DNA from: DASRCB01 sp035653295
GTDB taxonomy: Bacteria > Acidobacteriota > Terriglobia > Bryobacterales > Bryobacteraceae
Direction of reading: 5' to 3'
DNA: 11,468 bases
Assembly: GCA_035653295.1 (NCBI GenBank)
Contig: DASRCB010000023.1
Span: forward strand, 1 to 11,468
How positions within the stretch are numbered: the first letter of the stretch is position 1; each line of letters opens with the position of its first letter. The translations under genes were made by a program, and so were the position numbers. Below the pieces are notes generated by a model. That model did not search any database and was not told the origin of the DNA. It saw only the letters and a list, made by a program, of their open reading frames with translations. Shown piece by piece: positions 1 to 5,380 of the stretch.

Positions 1-926
1 GCCTCTTCGGGAGAGATAATCTCCGCGCCGAAACGCCGGGCCTGAATGACCGCGCGGCGGGCGAGATCGGAGCCGCTCAGGCCGGAAGGAAAGCCGAGGT
101 AATTCTCGATATTGGAGCTGAGGCCGGCCTGGCCGCCCGCAGCCTCCCGCTCCACGATCACCGTTTTCAGTCCCTCGGAGGCGCCATAGACGCCGGCAGC
201 GAGTCCGGCGGGGCCGCCGCCCAGGATGATCACGTCGTAGAACTCCGTCTCGGCGCGCTTGCGCATGCCGACGCGGTCGGCCAGCTCGCCCGTGGAGGGC
301 TCGGGGAGGCGCGTTCCGTCGGGGAAGATGACCACCGGCAACTGCGGGTCATCGCCGAGCGAGTCCACGAGTTGGCGGATTTCCGGGTCGCGATCGGCGG
401 CCTCCACATCGAGCCATTGATAGGGCACGTGATTGCGCGCCAGAAACTCGCGAATCTCATAGGAGCGCGGCGACCAGCGTGTGCCAAGGACGCGAATGCC
501 CTCGAAGGGCGGCTTGTACGACGCCTGCCACTCGTCGAGGAGATCGTCGAGCACCGGATAGAGGTTTTGCTCGGGCGGATCCCAGGGCTTGAGCAGGTAA
601 TGATTGAGGTGGATTTCGTTGATGGCGCGGATTGCGGCGTCGGTGTCGGCCCACGCAGTCAGCAGCACGCGGCGGGCATCGGGATGGTCGGCGAGGGCGC
701 GGGAGAGGAACTCGATGCCGTTCATCTGCGGCATGCGGTGATCGACGACGAGGAGCGCAACGGGTTCATTGCGCTCGCGGACACGGCCGAGCAATTGCAG
801 CGCATCGGCCCCGGAACCGGCGGTGAGCACGCGGTAGCGGTCGGCATAGCGGCGGCGGAGGTCGCGTTCGACAGCGCGGAGGACATCGGGATCGTCATCC
901 ACGGCCAGAATGACGGGACGAGCCAT
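1..926 (-). CDS. Fused response regulator / glutaredoxin-like / thioredoxin reductase, 3' part missing
   Basis: Read on the minus strand from the ATG at 926, this frame stays open for 308 codons to the window edge. Residues 4-130 are a receiver domain: acidic pocket D10-D12, phosphoacceptor D62 in VVDHRMP, T90 and K113 in LLKPW. Residues 142-215 look like a glutaredoxin fold without cysteines (GTRWSPRSYEIREFLARN). From residue 229 an FAD-dependent thioredoxin reductase begins: FAD-binding GGGPAG at 236-241, then GGQAGLSSNIENYLGFP, a hallmark of this family. The redox CxxC and the NADPH site would lie beyond the window. This is a known fusion family that may link a phosphorelay or stress signal to disulfide reduction; its substrate is not evident. 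No clear Shine-Dalgarno (SD) is seen, but the N-terminus MARPVILAVDDD is a standard receiver start. It lies 50 nt downstream of the 83-residue gene on the same strand. Confidence 0.93.
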   Translation of the reverse strand, partial: MARPVILAVDDDPDVLRAVERDLRRRYADRYRVLTAGSGADALQLLGRVRERNEPVALLVVDHRMPQMNGIEFLSRALADHPDARRVLLTAWADTDAAIRAINEIHLNHYLLKPWDPPEQNLYPVLDDLLDEWQASYKPPFEGIRVLGTRWSPRSYEIREFLARNHVPYQWLDVEAADRDPEIRQLVDSLGDDPQLPVVIFPDGTRLPEPSTGELADRVGMRKRAETEFYDVIILGGGPAGLAAGVYGASEGLKTVIVEREAAGGQAGLSSNIENYLGFPSGLSGSDLARRAVIQARRFGAEIISPEE

Positions 927-976
927 TATTCTGATGAGATGCCGGGGAGAGGAAAAGGGTTCAGGTGCGGCCCGGA

Positions 977-1228
977 TTAAGTCGTACCGCCTGAACGCAC
1001 GTGCCGGAGCACCGGAACGCGAGACAGAGCCCGGGCATCGCGAGCGTCAATGGTGACCCGCGCTCCCGGTTTTTGAAACTGATAGTGGGCGCCGGAAACG
1101 GGGCCCCGAGCGGTCAGGCCGGTATGGCCTACATACTCGAATACGGCGGTGGCGCGCTGTACCTCCCGCTGGAGTAACGCGCCGGCTTCCTGCGCAGCCT
1201 TATCCCTCATCTTTCCACAGCAGCTCAC
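977..1228 (-). CDS. Small phage-like hypothetical protein, 83 aa
   Basis: The start is GTG at 1228. It is chosen because a perfect GAGGAGG lies 9 nt upstream, whereas the in-frame ATG at 1210 has no usable SD. The protein has a charged N-terminal helix (about 7-26), then a compact beta-rich core: FEYVGHTGL at about 30-38, GPVSG at about 42-46, Y-F, PGA and V-IDARDA. I associate the pattern EYVG-TGL-GPVTG-Y-F-PGA-V-DPRD-LA-VP-LR with small unnamed proteins found near phage-type genes; this is recall, not a search. No signal peptide or membrane segment is seen. The gene overlaps the end of the DUF1360-type gene by 29 nt, which suggests coupled translation. Function unknown. Confidence 0.8.
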   Translation of the reverse strand: MSCCGKMRDKAAQEAGALLQREVQRATAVFEYVGHTGLTARGPVSGAHYQFQKPGARVTIDARDARALSRVPVLRHVRSGGTT

Positions 1229-1562
1229 GGGAATGTGCCTCCTCAGGTGAATTCAGACCTTCGTGCTCGACCCAGGCTGGCGCGCGCCCGGCAGTTACGC
1301 GCTCCAGCAGAATGGCGGCCGCGGACAACGCCGGCCATAACAGAATCCGTTCCCGCCAGGTATTACCGAGCGCCGCCGCGAACGGAGCAGCCACCCACAC
1401 GCTCAGGCAAAGGAAACAATCGAGAAGTTGTCCGAAAAACCCGGCGCCGGCGAGCCGTCTCAATCGCACGACGGCTTGTGCGGGCCCATCCTCGGACGCC
1501 AGGAGAAGGGTGATCCTCCAGACGCCAAGGGATCCGACGATAAACCAGTAGCAGCTTGTCAT
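1200..1562 (-). CDS. DUF1360-type small membrane protein, 120 aa
   Basis: The protein has about three hydrophobic segments: residues 4-22 (YWFIVGSLGVWRITLLLA), 41-64 and 72-89, ending in a charged tail. The central LLDCFLCLSVWVA (D48, C49, C52, W56) matches the DC-x2-C-x-S-x-W signature I know from DUF1360 proteins, a family of unknown function that includes Bacillus YjcA. WRIT and EDGP after the first helix also fit. ATG 1562 is preferred over the upstream TTG at 1607 because homologues start just before the first helix and because GGAGAG sits 11 nt upstream of the ATG. The TTG start would place 15 extra residues inside a hairpin. It lies 69 nt downstream of the 759-residue gene and overlaps the 83-residue gene. 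It probably sits in the inner membrane, with the Cys pair near the membrane. Confidence 0.82.
   Translation of the reverse strand: MTSCYWFIVGSLGVWRITLLLASEDGPAQAVVRLRRLAGAGFFGQLLDCFLCLSVWVAAPFAAALGNTWRERILLWPALSAAAILLERVTAGRAPAWVEHEGLNSPEEAHSRELLWKDEG
1238..1244 (-). promoter_or_regulatory. Strong Shine-Dalgarno for the 83-aa gene
   Basis: GAGGAGG on the minus strand, 9 nt before the GTG at 1228, inside the DUF1360-type coding region. It fixes the start codon choice and shows that the overlapping small ORF is translated independently rather than being a shadow. Confidence 0.8.
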
Positions 1563-1570
1563 AAGCGCGA

Positions 1571-1607
1571 TTGCTCTCCGCCGGTGGACTGGGCCGGCGG
1601 AGAGCAA
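1571..1607 (-). promoter_or_regulatory. Perfect 14-bp hairpin over the DUF1360 ribosome-binding site
   Basis: In transcript sense the arms are TTGCTCTCCGCCGG (1607-1594) and CCGGCGGAGAGCAA (1584-1571), perfectly complementary with a 9-nt loop. It starts 24 nt after the stop of the 759-residue gene. The 3' arm contains GGAGAG, the SD of the DUF1360-type gene, paired with CTCTCC of the 5' arm. There is no T-run after the stem, so a classical intrinsic terminator is less likely than a translation-control or mRNA 3'-end stabilising structure, but attenuation cannot be excluded. Confidence 0.7.
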
Positions 1608-1631
1608 ATCCCTGGAGATGCTGATCCTGCC

Positions 1632-3911
1632 CTACTTGGCAATGAGGCAGAATCCCACCCCGATCTGGTTCCAGTGGTTATAGCAGTGGCTGTCCACCAG
1701 CGCGCGGTCGGTGGCGGTCAGCAGGATGTTGTAGCCGCACGGCGTCATCCCGGTGGTATCGAGAGTGAACGTGCCGCTCGTGCCGAACGTGTTCGCGCCG
1801 TCATAGACCACTTGATTGAGCGCCGCGTTATGGTTCGACAGCACGACAGTGTTCTCGGGTTGCGGCGTGCCGCCGACGGTAATCGGAACGAGAGCGATAC
1901 TGACAGCGCCAAAGAAGTTATCGGTGACGCTGTAGTTTCCAGTGATCGTGTCGCCGGTCTTCACGTTGCCGCAATCGGCGATGGAGGTCAGTGAAATCGC
2001 GACCTGAGGCCGGTAGACAGTAGCGCCGAGTTCGGTGTGCGGATAACCGTTGTACACGTGGATGAGCTGACTCTGAGTGACCATGGGAGCGTAAGCGGCT
2101 CCGTTCCAGGCCCAGCCGCGGACCTCGACCAGATAGTCTCCTTCGGCGAGTCCTCCGGCCTCGAACGCCGCAAGCGTACGCGGGTTCACCGCCTGCAGAT
2201 CCGATTCCATGTACTGGTAGTAGTCGGTTCCAGCGATGCCGCCCAAAACGGGCCCGGGCGCCGGCTGCACATGCTGCGCGTAGATCACTGGCGGGAATAA
2301 GGCGTTCGGCGGAAACAGCGCGATGCCGAACGGATTGGTCAGCTGGAATGGCGAACTGGGCACGTCAGTTCGCGTGACCCACACCTGGTAGATGATCGGC
2401 TTCGACCCGGGAATCACCATGCCCGTCACGTGGTTGAAGACATCGATCTTCGGCGTGAAATCGCCTTCGACGATGATTTCGCCTCCGAAGGGGCTGTCGT
2501 CGCCGACGCAATCGCCTGCCACACCGGTCGGATTTGCGAGGCCGGTGGTATCGCTGATGCCGTTCACCGTGACGCTACCCAGGCGCATCAGCCGGATATG
2601 CTCACCGTCCTGACCGATCCCGATCTGCGGCTGAACGGTGGTATTCACCACGTTGCCCCAGAAGGGCACGTAGTCAGGTCCGGTTGGCTGCACCTGCCAG
2701 GAGAGAATGGCGCGCAGCGGTACGCCAGCGAGGTTCTGGCACGCCGCTTCGGTCAGATTAGAAATCCGGTACACAGCGTACATGAGCGGATTTCCGGGAG
2801 TCACGGCGGCGAGGTCATGGACATTGACCGTGGCGGTCCCGAGCGACTGCCAGGCGCCGCCGAAGAACGCAAAGAAGCTCACGTATTCGGTACTGCCCGC
2901 GGTGCACAAGCCTCCGGAGTATCCGGCGTTTTGCCTGATCTGAATTACCGCTTCCAGCTCGCGGGTCTGCGGGTTGTAACCGGCGCACATGAGCTGCTCG
3001 AATTCGGTGTTGCCGGATTGCTGCTGCAGGGCGGCGAGGATAGCTCCCAGTTCCTCGCCCGCGGTGAGAGTGGTGAACGCCGCCGATGACAGGGCCGGGG
3101 CGAACAGCGGCCTCACGGGATTCGGCTGCGGCGGTATCGGCGGAAGGGCGCTCAGAACGGGTTTGTCAAGGAGCTTATGGGCTTCCACGAAGCCGAAGCG
3201 ATGTCCGGGAACCTGGGTATTCGCGTACTGCTGTTTCAGCTCGCTGTAAGTCAGCGGCGCCGGTGATTTTCCGGGTAGTTTCGCGGTGACATCGATGGCC
3301 GCAAGCGCCTCCGGTTTCACGGTCAGGATGCCTGCGCTGAGCAACTGCGAGACTGGTGTTTCGAGGAACAGCAATGGCGCTACCTGTACCTGGGCGTCGA
3401 GCACGTTTCCCCACGGCGGCGTGAAACCGGGATTGCCGGCGGGCGGCTCCAGGTCCCACGACAGGATGGCGCGGACGTGCGCGATGTTCTCGGTAAAGCA
3501 GAACTTACGAGCCACGCTGAAATCGACGGACGCGCTGTAGCTCAGGGGCAGCGGGGTGGCGGCCAGGCTGTACACATTGAACGATGTGCTGCCGAGATCG
3601 TGCCAAACACCGCCCTGCTCCACGAAGAACCGGACGTACTCCAGAGACCCCGAGCCGCAGGCGTCGCTGCCGTAGCCCGAATGCTGCTTGATCTGAATGA
3701 CGGCCTCGAGCCGGTCGTGCTGAGGATCGAGACCGAGGCAGGTTAACTCCTCAAAAGCGGTATCGAAGGTCTTCGGGAGTATTACCTTGCCGCCCAGATT
3801 TGGGAACGTGCCGAAGTAGTTGGGGTTGCCAAGCAGGAGCGTTTTAAAGTTGCTCCGCTCGTTGCTGATGCTGATGTTGCCGCCGGGCGGCAGCGAGGGT
3901 GCAGATGCCAT
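1632..3911 (-). CDS. Uncharacterised beta-rich protein with duplicated Cys-containing module, 759 aa
   Basis: I recognise this as a recurring unnamed bacterial family, not as a protein of known function. The N-terminus (PSLPPGGNISISNE, then LLLGNPNYFG) has no signal peptide and no membrane segment is seen, so it is probably cytosolic or leaves the cell by a leaderless route. Residues 48-178 and 296-428 are two diverged copies of one module: L-C-G, LEAVIQI-Q-GY, C-GS-EYV-FF, G-W-LG, NV, RAILSW and WGNV. Each keeps three cysteines (C58/C85/C138 and C309/C336/C391). Residues 460-630 form another domain, with GGEIIVEG and YLVEVRGWAWNG. Residues 636-759 look Ig-like and end in MTPCGYNILLTATDRALVDS and IGVGFCL. 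ATG 3911 is preferred; a GTG at 3920 directly follows an in-frame TAA. It heads the minus-strand cassette with the DUF1360-type and 83-aa genes. Composition looks more Asn/Thr-rich than its neighbours. Confidence 0.85.
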   Translation of the reverse strand: MASAPSLPPGGNISISNERSNFKTLLLGNPNYFGTFPNLGGKVILPKTFDTAFEELTCLGLDPQHDRLEAVIQIKQHSGYGSDACGSGSLEYVRFFVEQGGVWHDLGSTSFNVYSLAATPLPLSYSASVDFSVARKFCFTENIAHVRAILSWDLEPPAGNPGFTPPWGNVLDAQVQVAPLLFLETPVSQLLSAGILTVKPEALAAIDVTAKLPGKSPAPLTYSELKQQYANTQVPGHRFGFVEAHKLLDKPVLSALPPIPPQPNPVRPLFAPALSSAAFTTLTAGEELGAILAALQQQSGNTEFEQLMCAGYNPQTRELEAVIQIRQNAGYSGGLCTAGSTEYVSFFAFFGGAWQSLGTATVNVHDLAAVTPGNPLMYAVYRISNLTEAACQNLAGVPLRAILSWQVQPTGPDYVPFWGNVVNTTVQPQIGIGQDGEHIRLMRLGSVTVNGISDTTGLANPTGVAGDCVGDDSPFGGEIIVEGDFTPKIDVFNHVTGMVIPGSKPIIYQVWVTRTDVPSSPFQLTNPFGIALFPPNALFPPVIYAQHVQPAPGPVLGGIAGTDYYQYMESDLQAVNPRTLAAFEAGGLAEGDYLVEVRGWAWNGAAYAPMVTQSQLIHVYNGYPHTELGATVYRPQVAISLTSIADCGNVKTGDTITGNYSVTDNFFGAVSIALVPITVGGTPQPENTVVLSNHNAALNQVVYDGANTFGTSGTFTLDTTGMTPCGYNILLTATDRALVDSHCYNHWNQIGVGFCLIAK
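2628..3026 (-). repeat. Module copy B of the 759-aa protein
   Basis: Encodes residues 296-428. Shared landmarks with copy A: FEQLMC, LEAVIQIRQNAGYSG, LC-GSTEYVSFF, W-SLGT, RAILSW and PFWGNV. The three cysteines fall at equivalent places. Confidence 0.8.
3378..3770 (-). repeat. Module copy A of the 759-aa protein
   Basis: Encodes residues 48-178. Shared landmarks with copy B: FEELTC, LEAVIQIKQHSGYG, AC-GSLEYVRFF, W-DLGS, RAILSW and PPWGNV. The similarity is at protein level only; the DNA has diverged, so the duplication is old. Confidence 0.8.
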
Positions 3912-3919
3912 GACTTCCA

Positions 3920-3942
3920 CTTACCGACAGGTAAGCGCCTCC
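3920..3942 (-). promoter_or_regulatory. SD plus spacer hairpin for the 759-aa gene
   Basis: In transcript sense GGAGG (3942-3938) is followed by CG, then the perfect 6-bp hairpin CTTACC-TGTC-GGTAAG (3935-3920), then 8 nt and the ATG at 3911. The linear SD-to-ATG distance is 26 nt, too long. With the hairpin folded it becomes 10 nt. Without folding, the only other SD-like sequence is GGAAG 2 nt from the ATG, which is too close. Confidence 0.55.
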
Positions 3943-3959
3943 GTGTTGGTTCAAATTGT

Positions 3960-3978
3960 GGCGCCGGCGTCCGGCGCC
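3960..3978. repeat. GC-rich palindrome GGCGCCGG-cgt-CCGGCGCC
   Basis: Perfect 8-bp inverted repeat with a 3-nt centre, 49 nt upstream of the 759-residue start. It could be an operator or a 5'-leader hairpin of that gene. CGTACACGG begins at its right end (3978-3986) and recurs at 4044-4052. Confidence 0.5.
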
Positions 3979-4005
3979 GTACACGGAGATACTGATTTTC
4001 GGCGT

Positions 4006-4033
4006 CAATTCGTTTCACGGATGCTTCGAATTG
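4006..4033. repeat. Inverted repeat CAATTCG / CGAATTG
   Basis: Perfect 7-bp arms at 4006-4012 and 4027-4033, separated by 14 nt. The left arm overlaps the TTGACG that could be a minus-strand -35 box, so a dimeric regulator site is plausible but unproven. Confidence 0.4.
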
Positions 4034-4129
4034 TCGGCGGCCGCGTACACGGTCCCGCTGCAAGGTTTTTCTCGAATTTTCGCCAGGCCGCGCGATAACG
4101 ACTTGTCTGGTACTTTTCCGCCGGGGTTA

Positions 4130-4186
4130 CCAGTGACCCGGAACGTCAAAGGGTCATGGCTGCGAAAAAGACCGCGGGCTCGGTCT
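4130..4186 (+). repeat. Two adjacent potential hairpins upstream of the c-di-GMP genes
   Basis: CCAgTGACCC (4130-4139) pairs with GGGTCATGG (4151-4159), with one bulged G. Ten nt on, AGACCG (4169-4174) pairs with CGGTCT (4181-4186) around a 6-nt loop. If transcription starts upstream, this would form a structured 5' leader; if not, these could be operator half-sites. Confidence 0.35.
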
Positions 4187-4380
4187 GCGACGCCTGTTTC
4201 GCGGACGGGAGCACGCGCAACGCCATTTCAGCCCTGCTCACCCTATCACGACAGCGGTGTTTCAACGTAGAACTCGGGGCGCCGTCACTTAGAACAAAAT
4301 AAGACGGAAGAATTTGGCGCGAAGTGCCGAAAAGAGAATATCGGCAGTTTTCAGGTTCGAGGTGTCGACGGACGCGGGTC

Positions 4381-5379
4381 ATGATTACGCTGAGACGATA
4401 TCTTTACGGCGAGAGGCCTGACCCAGGAGACGGGATGCAATCAACGTCCGCGGCGGCTCTGCTACGGCTGTCCGACGCTCTGCTGGGCGGCATTGAAGAG
4501 ACTGTCCTGAAATGCGATGGACCGGAGTTCAAGAGCGCGCTGGAGGAACTAAGAAGAGATCTCAACACCGATCTGGACCTCGAGAAAGCGGCCTCGATCG
4601 AGGAGAGCGCGGCGCGCATTCTTGCGCGGCATATAGCCCTGGCGCAGCAAAAGAGCGCCACCCACGCCGTGGAGATTCAGCACGTGATCGGGATGCTGCA
4701 CCAGGCTTTGCTTGTGCTGGCGGGCGGCAGCGAGCGGTCGCTCTCGCGGCTGCAGCAAATCCATCAATCGCTGCAGGCCACCTCGCGGATGCAGGATGTC
4801 GCGGGGCTGCGCGCATCGCTCGCGGAGACGATGAGGTTCATTTCCGAGGAAACAAAACGGGAGCAGGAGCGAGCCGAGAAGGAACGAGGGGAACTGCAGG
4901 AGGACTTCGGCCGCATCCGTGCGCACGCCGGAGTCAGTGAGGCCGCCCTGCCGGGACGGCCCGAAGGGGTGAGGCACATCGACAGCGAGTTCGGGGCCAT
5001 CGCTCCGGGCAGCGCGCTGTACCTTGTGGCCTTCCGCTTCGAACGCCTGCAGGCAATAATCCAACGCTATGGGCCGGAAGCTGCCGATGCTCTGCTGTTC
5101 CGCGTGGTGAGCGATCGCGTTCATCCGCTCGCGGCCACGGGCCTTTCCTTCCGCTGGAATGCCAACAGCCTGGTGGCCGTGTTCCAGCGGGCCCGGGACA
5201 TGGCCAAAGTGGTGGCGGAGGCGGCCGCGCTGAATCGTGCGCCGCTGGTTCACAGAATGCTGCTGGGGAACCGCACTGCCACGCTGACCGTCAACCCATC
5301 GCACCTCGTAGTGGAAGGCGGCGAGAGCGGTCCGGAACCGGTGATCGCAGAGGTCGACCAGTTCACGCTCGCGGCCTGA
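4381..5379 (+). CDS. Degenerate GGDEF-domain protein, 332 aa
   Basis: ATG 4381 is preferred over the longer frame from GTG 4324, because MITLRRYLYG resembles the usual N-terminus of this family and the extra 19 residues are low quality. Residues 20-115 are a helical domain that I associate with acidobacterial signalling proteins. Residues 120-185 are predominantly charged helix, probably coiled coil (SEETKREQERAEKERGELQ). Residues 212-312 have the outline of a GGDEF fold: LYLVAFRFERLQAIIQRYG, then AADALLFRVVSDRV, then FRWNANSLVAVF. The catalytic signature is replaced: the GGDEF position reads NANSL (260-264) after RW, and the Asp of the first strand is missing. It cannot be a normal diguanylate cyclase and is more likely a partner or regulator. 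It is followed after 1 nt by the GAF-GGDEF-EAL gene, so the two proteins probably act together. Confidence 0.82.
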   Translation: MITLRRYLYGERPDPGDGMQSTSAAALLRLSDALLGGIEETVLKCDGPEFKSALEELRRDLNTDLDLEKAASIEESAARILARHIALAQQKSATHAVEIQHVIGMLHQALLVLAGGSERSLSRLQQIHQSLQATSRMQDVAGLRASLAETMRFISEETKREQERAEKERGELQEDFGRIRAHAGVSEAALPGRPEGVRHIDSEFGAIAPGSALYLVAFRFERLQAIIQRYGPEAADALLFRVVSDRVHPLAATGLSFRWNANSLVAVFQRARDMAKVVAEAAALNRAPLVHRMLLGNRTATLTVNPSHLVVEGGESGPEPVIAEVDQFTLAA

Positions 5380-5380
5380 G

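Larger units (their letters stand above)
3943..4380. other. Divergent intergenic region, no gene seen
   Basis: About 440 nt separate the minus-strand 759-residue gene from the plus-strand c-di-GMP pair. Short frames exist on both strands but none has an SD, a recognisable protein or support from neighbours. The region must hold promoters for both directions. For the plus direction the AT-richer stretch 4289-4345 is the most likely place; TTGGCG (4314-4319) with GAATAT or AATATC 16-17 nt on is a weak sigma-70-like candidate. For the minus direction TTGACG (4008-4003 read on the minus strand) could be a -35, but no good -10 follows. Several inverted repeats are listed separately. I looked for the conserved core of GEMM-type c-di-GMP riboswitches and did not see it. 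Confidence 0.6.

Noticed and set aside
372..980. Plus-strand open frame of 202 codons
   Set aside because: It is antisense to the receiver-TrxR fusion, whose domains are clear; the peptide matches no family and has no SD.
1571..1607. Classical intrinsic terminator after the 759-aa gene
   Set aside because: The stem is strong, but there is no T-run on its 3' side in the transcribed direction, and the 3' arm holds the next gene's SD.
4060..4380. c-di-GMP (GEMM) riboswitch upstream of the c-di-GMP genes
   Set aside because: The conserved cores were not visible by eye. Only short unrelated hairpins were found; a covariance search is needed to exclude it.
4146..4382. Minus-strand frame of 78 codons in the intergenic region
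   Set aside because: No SD, no recognisable motif, and it would cover the likely promoter of the plus-strand operon.
4549..5304. Minus-strand open frame of 251 codons
   Set aside because: Lies fully inside the degenerate GGDEF gene on the other strand. Its Arg/Gln/His-rich composition is typical of a high-GC shadow frame.
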